Shown here one piece after another: positions 46,355-57,984 of a stretch of 64,000 nucleotides of DNA. A model generated the notes under the pieces. That model was not told the DNA's origin, did not search any database, and saw nothing but the letters and a program-made list of their open reading frames with translations. Source of the stretch: Heloderma charlesbogerti (taxonomy: Eukaryota > Chordata > Lepidosauria > Squamata > Helodermatidae). How positions within the stretch are numbered: the first letter of the stretch is position 1; every line of letters starts with the position of its first letter. The translations under genes and the position numbers were made by a program. The stretch lies in NCBI GenBank assembly GCA_026122225.1, contig JANEZZ010001844.1, positions 248,001-312,000 on the forward strand. The letters run 5' to 3'.

Positions 46355-46770
46355 TGTTCATAAATCATGCCAAAACATAGTTTAGCATGATGAGAACTAG
46401 CCACAGAAAGCTTTGGGCTCATGCACTCCCCTGTCCTCCAGTGTGGTTGCAAGGAGTTCGGAGGCTTCTGCTTCTGCTCTTGCTTTTAATTAACGACAGT
46501 TTAGTGTGTTATCCAAACCATAAACATTAACCACATAAACTGTGGTTGATGTTAACTGTGATTTCTTTAAGGAAGTCAGGTTCATAAACCATGGTTTGAA
46601 GTTGGCTTGTTTTAAACCATAATTAAGGATGACAAGCTAAACTGTGACTAAACTAAACCAGAAACAAAAGCTTTCAAAGTCCTCCTCATGGGCTCATCAG
46701 AGGAGGAGAGGGCCATGCATGTGCCATGGCTCGTTGGTGCTCATTCTCATCACACTAAACAATAGCTTGA
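46355..46770. mobile_element. MITE of the 'aaccatggttt' family
   Basis: Internal inverted phrases (cataaatcatgcc..aaacatagtttagcatgatgag; aactgtggttgatgttaactg; aaaccatggtttgaag). The shared segment ccagaaacaaaagctttcaaagtcctcc links it to 12715-12990. Confidence 0.55.
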
Positions 46771-46797
46771 ATGTAGAACTGAATGCATCCTATATGT

Positions 46798-46932
46798 CAG
46801 GGATGGGCAACCTGTGGCCCTCCAGATGTTGCACTGCAACTCCCACAGGCCCTCAGCAGAGTAGCTAATAGTGAGGGATGATGGGAGTTACAGTCTAACA
46901 ACATCTGGAGGGCCACAGATTGCTCACCCCTG
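46798..46932. mobile_element. hAT-like MITE, near full length
   Basis: cagggatgggcaacctgtggccctccagatg at the left faces catctggagggccacagattgctcacccctg at the right. Clear TIRs of about 30 bp; the target duplication is not preserved. Confidence 0.85.
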
Positions 46933-47224
46933 CAGTATTCCTTCAGCACCTGTCCTCCCAAACTGCAATATGAGGATAAAATGCTGACCTATCTGACAGG
47001 TTTGTTGTAAGGCTTTCTGACAGTATGTATGCGAAGCACTCTGAGAATTCCAAAAAGTGCAGTATATACATGCTTATATTATTAGTCCATGTATGAAAAC
47101 ATATGGCTCCACACAGTCCAGGAGCTGTGAGAGTTCAGAAGGAAGTGGAAGCAACATAACCATGTTGCACAGCCCAGACACTTCATTTGTACAGCCTGGC
47201 AAATTTTTAGCCTCATTTATTGTT
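46933..47224. other. Unassigned, SINE-tail-like at start
   Basis: ctgacctatctgacaggtttgttgtaaggctttctgacagtatgtatgcgaagcactctgag resembles a tRNA-SINE 3' body. The rest is unassigned. Confidence 0.4.
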
Positions 47225-47645
47225 TGTTTGTTTATTTATTTATTATTAAATTTATTAATCGCCCATCTGGCTGGCCACCCAGCCACTCTGGGCGATGTAC
47301 AACACACCATAAAACAATTTAAAACAATAAAATTCTACCATAATTTTTTTTTTAAAATACCCTAACCCACCCCAAATGCCTGCCTGAACAACCACGTTTT
47401 TAATGCACGACGGAAGCTCATTAAAGAGGGGGCATGACGGAGTTTGCTAGGGAGGGAGTTCCACAGAGTGGGGGCCACCACAGAAAAGGCCCTCTCCCTC
47501 GTCCCCACCAGTCTAGGTGTCCTGGCTGATGGGACAGAGAGAAGGCCATCCGAGGCTGATCTTGTTAAGCGGCCTGTCCTGTTATCATTCATAGCAAGAG
47601 GATATCCATGCTTTAGAGACACAAGATGGAAGGTGGAAAAGGATT
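47225..47645 (-). pseudogene. L2-clade LINE 3' end with full 3' UTR
   Basis: Minus-strand frame (47362-47622) reads PRLVGTRERAFSVVAPTLWN, then SLPSKLRHAPSLMSFRRALK and TWLFRQAF before a stop. The 3' UTR ends cgcccagagtggctgggtgg...gggcgattaataaatttaataataaataaataaac. The best-preserved L2 tail in the window; the RT part is absent. Confidence 0.9.
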
Positions 47646-48573
47646 TGTCAAAGTGACACAGTGTGTAAGTGGCAAAGATGGAAAAAGAACAAGTGTCATT
47701 TTTCTACACATTTCTGTACTTTGGTAAGGGCCTTGGAGGCCAGTAGGGTACAGGACTAAGCTTTTGACATAGACTGAGATGTCTTTATCCATAGTCTCTC
47801 TGAGGGAACTTAGAAGAATTAGCGCAGTGACTGTAAAAGATGCAACAGTATTGCTGAGTTAGGTGTAGTAGGTCACTGCTGGTGCACCCTGCTGGTGATG
47901 TTAAGGCCTGGGAAAGAGTGGGTTGGCCCATGAAACATGGTGAATCAGTCTGAGGCTGGCTATGCCTGTGCTTTTGTTGTCAAGGATGTGGTCTGAGGTT
48001 TTTCTGAAGGCCGTCTCTCCCATGACTTTCCTGAAACATCCCTATTTGACTTTTGTTCCTTTGTGACCTGGTGTATTCAAAGTGCACAGGGACTGGGGAG
48101 GGGGTGGTGGAAAATGACTGACCTGTGGCAGAGGCATTAGAAGGCAGTCTAAGAATAGGAAGAAGAATGGCAGGAAACTCACTGGCAAGATTGCTATCCT
48201 TTTAGAGTTTGCCTCAGACATTCCTCTCACAAAGGCATCTTGCTCTCCCTGTGGAGGTAATGGTGGTCTATGCCTTAATAGTTCATTAGTAACTCAGTGT
48301 GCTAATTCAAAAGCACTTCTGAGTAACCTCTTGAAGGCAGGTGTATGTTCTTATTTTCTCCTCTTTATGGGGGAAGATAATTGGATTGGTTCCCGTCTTT
48401 GACTTTTCTAACTGGCAAATGTTGATTTGTGTGGCTTCTCTAGATAACTCTTTAAAGAAAAACAGAAAAGCAAGAGGAAGCATCTTATTCTGTCTAGAAA
48501 GTATGGGATGGCAGCATCATTAATGATGCTGAAGTAGTAACTTGAGCAAGATAACATATAGTGTCCTTTTAAT
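47646..48573. other. Unassigned intronic DNA
   Basis: No exon or repeat recognised. Confidence 0.45.
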
Positions 48574-48690
48574 GTAGGAGTGGGGAACATTTTTCAGCTC
48601 GAGGGCTCCATTCCGTCATGGCTAACCTTCTGGGGCTGGTTGCCATCAGTGGATGGCAACCCAAAGAAAAAGGTGGGTTGCAACTCTCCC
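48574..48690. mobile_element. hAT end fragment
   Basis: taggagtggggaacatttttcagctcgagggctccattc resembles the 'caggggtggggaacc' class of hAT termini. No right end found. Confidence 0.4.
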
Positions 48691-48891
48691 TCTCATTCTC
48701 ACACATGCTCACACCACTCATTCACACACTTCCACAGAGGTATACTCCCTCTTTGCCACTGGTCAGCTGAGCAAGGTGGGATTATGGGGAGGGAAACTTT
48801 AAATCCCCCCACCCCTGCTACTCAGAAAACAGCTGAGCAGCAGTGAAGAAGGAGCTGCACTGTCCAGAGCCTTAAGCCAAAAGTGGGCAGG

Positions 48892-48957
48892 CCTCCCTCC
48901 CTCCCTCCCTCCCTCCCTCTCTCTCTCCCTCCCTCTCTCTCTCTCTCCCTCTCTCTC
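48892..48957 (+). repeat. Polypyrimidine (CCCT/CT)n tract
   Basis: 66 bp of uninterrupted C/T, largely (CCTC)n then (CT)n, a possible triplex-forming tract. Confidence 0.95.
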
Positions 48958-50040
48958 GTGCATACCCATCAACACATCCATTCATATGCACACTCACATT
49001 GGAGTGGGGGTGGGAAGGGGAGGTTTAAAGCTCCCCCCCCCAGTGCCTTGAGACAGCAACTTCCATCACCCATTGCTTTTATGGTCAGGAAAGACGAGGG
49101 ACAAGGGAAACCTTCGGGAATCGCCACTTCAAGGCTACTGAGCCAATTCACCCAGTGCGTTTGTTCTACACAAGAGGTCCAGGCATATGCTTGCACAGAC
49201 AATATAATATTTGAACCAGGGGCTTGCACACATGGCTAGCAGCAATTTCTTTGAAAATGGGCCACTGCAATGATGTGAATTGCTGTGGGCCTTATCCTTG
49301 ATTGCTCAGCCCACGCTTTACACCAGTCCATGTGACTGCCTGCACAACCAAGAAAGGTTGGGATTATTCATATGGAGGAAAAAACCACAGATATTGTACA
49401 AAACTGATCCTGAGTGACTTGGTTAAGGCTGAAGCAAACTTGAGAGCTAATGCAGATCAGTAAGTAATTGTATTAAGTTTGGACGTGATGAGGCTGGAAT
49501 AAGAACACATTGTACCCTTTAGATAGGATGGGAAAGAAGTTAAATAAAAAGGATGGAGGAGGAGTGATTTTTTCCCCAGTCTCTCCAATCCTTTTGTAAC
49601 CACTGAACCACATTTCATTTTGTAACTTTGGCCAAGCTGTCTCTAAGCGATTTCTTGGAGTGGCTTCTATGAACAGTGACCTGTGGCATATTTAATTAAT
49701 AGTCTGCAGTGCTGAATTAAAGGTCCTAATGCTGGTTTCTCTTATGTGAGGGATTAACAGTGGTTAGTCTGCCTGATGCAGCATTTTGAAAATGGGTTCC
49801 CTAAAGCCTTATTCTTGGATCCTAACTGCTTATTAATTGCCTATGTCAAAACCATCTCTGTACTGATCTGACTGCAATGAAACGGTTCCTAGTGTAAGTC
49901 TAGTCTCCATTTACGTAGCAGCGTTTTCTCCCCTCAGGTCAGAGTAAGGAATCGGTATGGTCTTTAAAACATGCCTGGCATCCCTCTTCCCTCAAGCCAG
50001 TGCTTTTTGGACTATGTATACAAAAAGCAAAGGTAGCCAT
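48958..50040. other. Unassigned intronic DNA
   Basis: Poly-C at 49033-49041. No exon or repeat recognised. Confidence 0.45.
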
Positions 50041-50059
50041 ATCGGCCATAAGAAAAATG

Positions 50060-50842
50060 CCAAAATCCATGTTTATTAGACCCACCCAAACATCACAGAA
50101 AATATGCAAGCTTTCAAGATCTCTTCATTAGGCAAGCTGTTACAAAAAGCAGGTTGGGGGTGGGGTGGAGGTGGGAAGTAGGGAAGGAAAAGAACATATG
50201 ACTTGATGGTGAAGTCATGGTGTCTACATGATCAGACTCTCAAGATGAAGTGGGGCAGGAGGGGTCTGATCACAGTATAATCAGCACCCAGGATGGAGAC
50301 AGTTCTGAGGAACAGCTGGATTTTATATTTTCAGAAATGGAGGAACCAGCATTTGTCCCTTTATTGCTCCTAGCAGTCGTAGCAGCAGCTCCAGGTCCAA
50401 CCTGTAACCATCCTGTGACCTGCTAGAGCCTAATCTGAATGTTTGCAGACACCTCCCCCTTTTCATCTTGGGACTCTGAACGTAGCTCTGTGGTAGAGCA
50501 CCTGCATTGCATGCAGAAGGTCCCAGGTTCGATCCCTGGTGTCTCCAGGTAGGGCTAGGAAAGAATCCTTCCTGAAACCCTGGAGAGCTGCTGCTGCCAG
50601 TCAGTGTTGACAATACTGGGCAAGATGGACTAATGGTCTGACTCAGTATGAAGCAGGTTCCTATGTTCCTAACATGCAGACACCCTATGACTTCACCATC
50701 AAGTCAGATTTCCCCACCTTCCTTATCTCACCCCCCCCCCCGGTTTTGCAACATCTTACCTGATGAAGAGAACTCGAAAGCTTGAACATTTTTGTGACTT
50801 TTTGGTTGGCCTAATAAAGGTATTACACCAATATGGATTTTG
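50060..50842. mobile_element. Large inverted repeat with CTGATGA...GAAA core, SINE in the loop
   Basis: The arm 50060-50230 is inverted at 50671-50842. For example caaaatccat/atggattttg, tgcaagctttcaagatctcttcatta/tgatgaagagaactcgaaagcttg, and gacttgatggtgaagtcat/atgacttcaccatcaagtc. The loop of 440 bp contains a tRNA-Ala SINE (50478-50669). The right arm has intact CTGATGA (50760-50766) and GAAA (50776-50779). In the left arm the CTGATGA is mutated to ctaatga. Confidence 0.75.
50478..50669 (+). mobile_element. tRNA-Ala-derived SINE
   Basis: tagctctgtggtagagcacc (A box), cattgcatgcagaagg (TGC anticodon region), ggttcgatccctgg (B box), then the same tail as 21583-21779, ending aagcaggttcctatgttcc. 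Confidence 0.88.
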
Positions 50843-52490
50843 AGCTATTTAGTGTGTGTGTGCGTGCACGTGCATCTCTATCTCTCTGGGCAAATGCCTT
50901 TGTTCTGTTTTTCCATTCAGAAGACCATGGTATGAAACACTACATACCAGTTGCCTGAGATTTGAGGACCAGGTCTTGGGCTGCCCCAACTGTACCTCGT
51001 AACTTTTTGATGGAAAGGAATAGATACTGGTAATAAGATACCATGGAGCTATATTATTTATTTATTGACTTGTACCCCCACCCCTTTCTACCAAAAATGG
51101 CACTCAAGACAGCTATCACTCTTATATGTTTTATGGAACTGTCATGCTCTTGAAATAAAATATAGTCTGAAGAAGGGAGTATGTATTTATAAATAAAAAT
51201 AAAAGGCATGTAGCAAGCTCCCTTTTTGGAAAAATATTTTTTTTCATTTGGGAGAAAGCATAGTGATCATTTGGAAGGGATTGTTATATAATTTAGGACA
51301 CAATCATATGCATGTGTAGACACAAAGAAGTCCTACAGCTCCCAGCATTTCCCAGCCAGCATGGATTGTACCCTAAGACATTCTTCTTGTTCTCAGGTAT
51401 GTTTGCCTCAATTTCCATCTTATTCCATTTTAAAACTTAAGCTTGTCAAAGCTGAAGTAAACTTGACAGTCAATGTAGGTGGCAACAAATATTCTGTTCA
51501 GTTGCAAGTGGCTGGCCGGGAGTTATTGTAAAGCATTAATTTCCTACAACTCAGGGCCAGACTACGTTAAATACGTAGTGTGCAGCTCGCTTTCTGTTTT
51601 TATTTTACTCAAAAGTAACTGCAGAGAATGATCCAGATCAGGATCACAGCATGTGGACAGGGGAAGATTAAGCTTTCCTTCCCTGGCTGCAACCTCCCCC
51701 ACCCCCCGGCCAAATTGTCCCCTATATGGCCGTTATCAATAGTAAAAAGAAAAAAGGAAAAAGGAAAAAAGCCCCCGTTGGTCTCAGCCACTAGAGAGAA
51801 GCACTGCTGGCTGATTATTCTGTTCCGCTCTAGTCAACAGGAGATATCTCCTCCATGCTTAATCAGTACGAAGAATCTAGGGCACATCAGGGTTTTCCAG
51901 TGATACATGACAGAAGGGCATCACTGGGCTTAGGAGAATGGAGTGTTTGTAGAGAGGCTACTCTATTAGTTTCTGAGAGGAAAAAAGGCTTTAAATATAG
52001 TTGAGATACTTTTCCATTGAGAAAACCTTGTCCCCTTAATAAGAGCCCCACCCCCATGTTCAAAAGCCTGGAAGACCAAGCAGTAAGCTTTGGCATGGGC
52101 ACTATTAATAGCAAGAGTATTATTTCAATAGCATGGCCTTCAGACTCGAAGGTCAAACTTTTGGGGTCGATGGCCTGGGGATCTCCCAGTTTCACAGGCT
52201 GTTCATGGGAGGCTAGGCAAAGACTTCCTCTAGCCTCTTATGACTTTATTATTTCCTTTGCTTTTTATAGTGTCGGTGTTTCCTGTTTCCATATCAGATT
52301 TAGAACTGTTTTGAGGTAACACCCTGTTTATCTTATTCACAGGGGCTGCATGAGATTAAATTTGCTTGTTTTAAGGCTTGTAAATCCTATGTGCAATTCA
52401 AAGATCCTAGAAGTGCAAAGTCAGATAAAAGCACAGCCAAAAATAATAGATTCCAGCCCACTATATTATATTCTTCCTAAGGATGCTGGA
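50843..52490. other. Mostly unassigned; short MITE at 51296-51378
   Basis: 51296-51378 (acacaatcatatgcatgtgtagac...tacagctcccagcatttcccagccagcatggattgtaccct) belongs to the family of 30988. A LINE-tail-like attatttatttattgacttgtacccccaccc lies at 51049. The rest has no recognised exon or repeat. Confidence 0.45.
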
Positions 52491-52499
52491 GAAATCTGC

Positions 52500-52960
52500 T
52501 GCGAACTCAAAGAAGGCCGAATTCCCATGAATCTGACCCGTCGGGTCCACAGCGGACCAGCTCCCCTTACCTCCGTGCGTGCCAAACTCTGCACAGGATG
52601 GCTTCCAGTTTTAAAAAGACTAGGTCCACAAATGGCAGCTGCCATTTGCAGACCTTGGGAAAATCATGGCCGTAAATTGCGTATTTTACACCATTTGTGG
52701 CTGTTTACAGCTGCAATTTATGTAGATGTAAGTGCTTTATGGCCGCAAATGATGTAATTTACAGCAATTTTCACAAGGTCCGCAAATGGCCGCCATTCAC
52801 GGACATTGCCTTTTTAAAACCGGGAAGGCACCCTGCAAAATCTGACGCACGCACGCAGGGCTCTGGGGAAATCCCATGAGCCCAAGCAGCCCAGATTTCC
52901 TCGCGGCAGGAGCCCCCCCCCCCCCGGACCAGACTTTGTGAGGTTCACTCATTCCTAATC
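52500..52960. mobile_element. Diverged foldback element
   Basis: Arms about 52571-52700 and 52730-52860 are imperfect inverses. Examples are cctccgtgcgtgcc/cgcacgcacgcagg, ttttaaaaagactaggtcc/ggacattgcctttttaaaa and gcagaccttgggaaaat/attttcacaaggtccgc. GC-rich with a poly-C run at 52912-52926. It ends tgaggttcactcattcctaat, comparable with the tagg.atg termini of 37441-38399. Older than that element. Confidence 0.6.
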
Positions 52961-54849
52961 CTTCCATAAACACATTAATCCCCCTTCCCAAAGATACATT
53001 TGCGTCATCAAAGCAATGCAACTATTTTCTGTTCCGCTCACCTAGGATCCTCCTCCACTGATGCTGTGCAATGGCAGCTGATCATTGGGACCTGTAACTC
53101 TGGAGGAGAGGGGTGACAGGAGACAATTACTGTAGTGCTGCTGTGTTGCCCCTACAAGGGAAGACCTACACTTTGTTCTTGGGTTAACTCTAAACAACCC
53201 AGAGTATCCAGGTTTGGACGTCGCACTCACAGCCTACAAACAGGGCAATCGTACGTTGTTTACAGAAAGCAGAACTGAGGAGCACACTGGAGGTAGCGCA
53301 CTTGGTTGCTCCCATTCATGCCCAGCAAGTCATGGGTTAATTCATTAATCACTGTGGCTGAGGAACCCGGAAGGCTTAAAAGAGAGTCTGGAATGCAGCG
53401 GCCCTAGTGCTTTGCTGTGGTTTTCTTGCCCAAGAAATGGAGTTCAATGTTATGCTGGTGCTGAGCTGCTACTGCTTGATTCTCAGTTGCTCATCTTCAG
53501 GCACATGCTATCATACTTGATGGGAAAACAAATACCATGGCAGGTTTATGAGCATTAGCCCTTGTATCATTGTCATCCTTTACCTAAAAAATAATTTAAC
53601 TCACTCCTGTGTTGGCATTTAGGTGTATTTATAGAATGTAATCCTATTACTTCTTTGTTTTTTATTTTCTTTTTTCTAGGTTAAACAGGGCTAGATCATT
53701 AACCAATTTCTCATGAAAGGGACCACTGTTCCTGCAATACTTCTAGCTCTTTCTCCTCCCTCTTTGCCTGTGTTCCAATAGATACTTGTCCATTGCTGTG
53801 GGAAACACACACCTATGATGTAAGAAACAGACGTTCATCTCCAGTTTGGCAAGTCAGTGCAGTGTGCAGGACCACGGGGCACTCACCATCCACAGGGCAG
53901 AATCCAGCTGCCTGAGAAATCCAGCTTCCATTTTGTTAAAAATCCCAAACCCAGTTATTAGCCCTTATGGCTGTGAAGATATGCTGGGAAGCTACAGGCA
54001 TAGCTAAATGAGATTTCTTGAGATTAGTGCCCTGCATGACTTTGTACACTGCCCTATGATTAGCAGAATCAGAATAAAGTATTTGCATTAAAAATTGAAG
54101 CCTGCTAGTATTTTTTAGAAGGCTTGTATTTTTGTGCAGAATTTATGCAAGTTGCAGATTTTCTTGGCACATCATTTCTATTGCGTGAATATTTTATTTT
54201 TATATTGAAAAGAATGCAAGACCCTGGATATCACACTACAGTCTTTGAATGGGGGCTTTGGGGGATTATTGCACAACAGATTAAATGCCATTCAGGCATG
54301 CATCCCTTGGTAATCTGAATAAAGTCTAGATCCTAAGCAGCTTTCCCTTTCTTTGCCCGTTTTCATTTGCAGCAAAGAACTCTGCCTCACTGGCCCATGA
54401 AGTATTTCACAGTCCCAGTGGCTTTATTGGTGTACAGCCTTCCTGTCCCCCCACACGCGCAGTGCACAGGTTTTGACAGCGTTGGAACTGTGCCTTGCTG
54501 CAGCCAGCGCCCTGCTTTCTCCCTCTCTTGACCCTATGCCGAGTGCATGCCTGGTGGCTGGCTCTATCACAGACATACTCCACTGGCCACGTGCTGCATT
54601 CTTTCCGCAAGCTGTCATAGACTTGTTGGTCTGGCATTGCTGGTTGCAGTTGGGGCTCCAGGGAAGACTCTTTATCTGCTCTGAGTGGAGTAATTTTTTA
54701 ACTAAGCATTTGAGGCTTTAACTATGACTTCAAAAGGCGGCACTGCCATTCAGTCAACAGTAGAATGCAGTTGTCCTATCTCCTTGCCCCCCATCCACTG
54801 TGAAGTTAGCACTGTAACAGCATTTGCAGCCTAGGGATATAGGAGAATT
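52961..54849. other. Unassigned intronic DNA
   Basis: No exon or repeat recognised. Possible single-copy sequence. Confidence 0.45.
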
Positions 54850-55080
54850 TCATTTCAAGATCAGAACTTGCCTCATTCGCATCTCCAAGTGTGAATGCCC
54901 GTGGGCAAAGCTCACACAATCCCGAGCTTGTGATGCTTGTTTGCAAAATGTGTACTTTAGAAAAATCTGCGCTTTTAAAATGCATATTTTTGGAAAATGC
55001 GAATTTTCATACGTTAGTGAGTGGGGGGGGGAGTACGGATGTGGGTATGCATTTGCTAGAATCTCAAGATCCACCAACTG
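54850..55080. mobile_element. MITE, 'aaatgcatattttgg' family
   Basis: tttagaaaaatctgcgcttttaaaatgcatatttttggaaaatgcg plus a poly-G run. Shares phrases with 29340-29730 and 43311-43520. Confidence 0.45.
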
Positions 55081-55127
55081 AAGCCTGGCGCAAAAGACAT
55101 ACACTTAGAATTAAAGAATTCTGGGTA

Positions 55128-55412
55128 GTATCCTATTGTTCCCATGCACTTGTGGGATCCACCACTTCTGCAACCGGGCTTTTGTGGTCCTAAGAATAGC
55201 CCTAAATGAGTGAAAATGCTCGTTTCCAGGATGTAGCTGGTCAGCAGAGCTTGCAGAAGGGAGCTCCGCTGACCTGCCCTGATCCGGAAATGAGCATTGC
55301 CATTCATTTATCGGGTTATTTCTGGAAGTGCAAAAACTCCATTGTGCAAGCAGTGGGTCCTGTGAGTGCAACGGAACCAGTGGATGCAGAGTAACCCTGT
55401 TGGATACCGCCC
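55128..55412. mobile_element. MITE, GGTA(R)TATCC family, copy 2
   Basis: gggtagtatcctattgttccc start, internal aaatgagtgaaaatgctcgtttcc as in copy 1 (14482), and end gttggataccgccc. caagcagtgggtcctgtgagtgcaacgg is shared in inverted form with 59945-60175. Confidence 0.7.
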
Positions 55413-56516
55413 TCTGAGCCCAGGAATTTGTTTTGAGTATCAGAACTGAATATAGCTCTCACTCCTAACACACAAAAATCCACTCCTGGTTATCCCAAAC
55501 TTTCTTCATTTCAGCAGTATAACTTAACATTGTGGTGGGGGAGTTATTTTATTGTTCCTATTGTTACATAATGAATCAGATATCCTTGTTGATCTCTTAC
55601 AAATCACCCAGAAATCTACTAGTAGATGCAGATCTATGTTCTGCCCATCCTTGCAGTAGAGAACTAGCTAGGCTTGAACTCTTCTCCCTGACATGCTAGT
55701 TTTCTATGTGGAGGGATTTAATTTATTTATGTATTTATTTTGGGATAGAGGAACATTCAATCATGTGAGTCCCTACCACTTGCAGTCTGTATGGCCCATG
55801 CACAGGTTTGCTGCCTTAGTGAGAAGTAAGCCTTTGCTGCCAGTCAAACCTAACACTGAAATACTCCTTGGCAGTTTTCTGGCTAAGGCTATCCCGGTGT
55901 GAACATAAAATCCCTTTGACAGCACATAAGCTTAGGTGCTAGAGATGACGCAGTTCCTTGAGAACGGTTCTTGCCAAGGAAATAAGCTGCACATTGTTGG
56001 ATTGTACGATAATGTCCAAGGGGTTCATGTGTTGATGGAACTGGGGATGGGCAGCATTCTCACTGACGTAAAATGGTGGCGGTGGGGGGGAGTTGGCTGA
56101 CCGTAACCATTTCTTTAATTTTACCCATTGCTGGACATGAGTTTGTGATGCATGCTGCTATAACATTGTACCTAGTCTCCTGATATTTTAGGCTGGAGAC
56201 TCTCCAGCTGTTTATGACCATTTCTCATTGAAGTAAATGCCTTATCATTTTGTGTCCTGAGCAGCTAAGATAAGTGCTTGTTGTCCCATTAGATTTCTGA
56301 CTTGGGCACCAAAATACATACTTAATGAAATCCTCTAATTAAATCTACCTTTTACAGATTTGGATGTACGTAATCAAAGAGAGGTTGGAAACACTACTAT
56401 TTAGGGTCATAAAGATAATAGTAGGGAATTAATTTTTCTTTGTTTGAAGGGCTTTTCTTTTTAACCCCCAAATCCAGAAACAGTGGATAATTTCCATATG
56501 AACATATAAAGCTGGA
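55413..56516. other. Unassigned intronic DNA
   Basis: No exon or repeat recognised. Confidence 0.45.
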
Positions 56517-57060
56517 GAGCTAGTGTCACATAGTGGTTAGAGTGCCAGACTGGGACTTGGGAGACCTGGGTTCTAATCCCCACTTGGCTATGAAGCTCAG
56601 TAGGTGACTTTGAGCCAGTTACTGGCTTTCAACCTAACCTAGCTCGCAGGATCGTTGTGAGGATGAAACGGATATTTAAACTATGATATTCAGTACCACG
56701 AGATATCGCAATGGCCACCAACGTGGATGGCTTTAAAGGGAATGAGACAGATTCTTGTAGGATAAGGCCATCAGTGGCTAATAGTCCTGATGGTTTTATG
56801 CTACCTCTAGTATCAGATGCAGTATGCCTACCTATACCAGTTGCTGGGGAACATGAACGGGAGGATGCTCTTGCATGCCAGTTCTGTGCGTGGGCTTCCC
56901 ACAGGCAGCTGGTTGGCCACTATGTGAACAGAGTGCAGGACTAGATGGACTGAGCCAGCATGGTTCGTCTTATGTTCTTACGAGAGGAGCAGGATCATGT
57001 ACACCACCTTGGGCTTCTTGAAGGAAAGGCGGGACATAAATGTAACAACTAAATAAAAAT
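56517..57060 (+). mobile_element. Sauria-type SINE interrupted by a CR1 insertion
   Basis: Head 56517-56674: gagctagtgtcacatagtgg, tgggttctaatcccc, tgaagctcagtaggtga, ttgtgaggatgaaacgg. The continuation resumes at 56981-57060: gaggagcaggatcatgtaca, ccttgggcttcttgaagg, gcgggacataaatgtaac. Between them lies a CR1 3' end. Confidence 0.85.
56676..56980 (+). mobile_element. CR1-clade 3' end nested in a SINE
   Basis: atggccaccaacgtggatgg, gataaggccatcagtggcta, ctagatggactgagcc, ending cttatgttctta. Inserted in the SINE, so it is younger than it. Confidence 0.85.
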
Positions 57061-57148
57061 ATATGAGGCAAAATCTTGCTCCATCTACCCCAGTTTAGTC
57101 TTCTCTAACTGGCAGCTATGGGCTCTCCCCCAGTTTAACACTACATTC

Positions 57149-57283
57149 CAGCCTTCGCCAACCTGGTCCCTTCAGATGTGTTGGGCTACAACTCCCAGGA
57201 CTCCTGATCATTGGCCATGCTGGCTGGAGCTGATGGGAGTTGTAATCCAATACATCAGGAGCGCACCAGGTGGTGGAAGCCTG
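57149..57283. mobile_element. hAT-like MITE with 7/8 target duplication
   Basis: cagccttcgccaacctgg ... ccatgctggctggagctgatggg ... ccaggtggtggaagcctg. Flanks ctacattc (57141-57148) and ctatattc (57284-57291). Confidence 0.87.
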
Positions 57284-57810
57284 CTATATTCTATGCAGAA
57301 GGGGAAGCCATGGTTGCTGGCTGACAATTTATGCCAATCTTGCATGTCAAATGTTGATATTGGTCAAAGGATTTAAATTCAGGGTGTTTATGAAGGCACT
57401 TCTCCTCTTTAAGGGGGTGAGGGCTTCTCCTGCCTTATGACAGATTTATCAAACTGTCTTTCTGTGGGTTGCTGCTAGAAAATGGAAAGGCAAAATACAC
57501 GGAGAGCTTAGATACAGTCGCAAAGAGATTTGCATCCAATCCGGGCTCCATCAGACAGATGACAACAGCTTCAAATTTTGACACCTTGATGCTCAGTATT
57601 TACAAGCCTGCCATGTGTAATTAACACTGTCTGGTTTATGCTTCCATACAGGGTAATAGACTGTTAGCCACACAGAAATGTAATGGGGAGGAGGAGGGCT
57701 TGCTGAGCTGACAAACATTTCCTAGGAGAAAGAAAGGAAGCAGTAGTGTTTGAAGCAATGGGCTCCTCCTGCTGGAGAAGATGAAAATGTTTCCATTCAG
57801 AGGCTGAGGC
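57284..57810. other. Unassigned intronic DNA
   Basis: No exon or repeat recognised. Confidence 0.45.
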
Positions 57811-57814
57811 ATGG

Positions 57815-57905
57815 ACCTGGTTTGCATATAACAACAACCCAGAGTATGGATTGGGTATAGGCTGTCACTTAATCATGGTTTGTTGAATCGTGGATTGTTG
57901 TTACA
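57815..57905. mobile_element. MITE, 'aacaacccagag' family
   Basis: cctggtttgcatataacaacaacccagagtatgg...ggattgttgttaca; aligns with 8402-8474 in reverse complement. Confidence 0.65.
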
Positions 57906-57984
57906 TTGGCTTCTTCTGTTGTCTTCCGCCTTTTTTTTCTTGTTGGAATTGTTTGTAATTGTGCCTTTAGAATTTCCTTTTTTT

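Noticed and set aside
48883..49239. Pro/Ser/Leu-rich ORF
   Set aside because: Produced by the polypyrimidine (CCCT/CT)n tract.
50478..50550. tRNA-Ala gene
   Set aside because: A and B boxes are present but the acceptor stem is degraded, and it continues into a SINE tail shared with 21583-21779.
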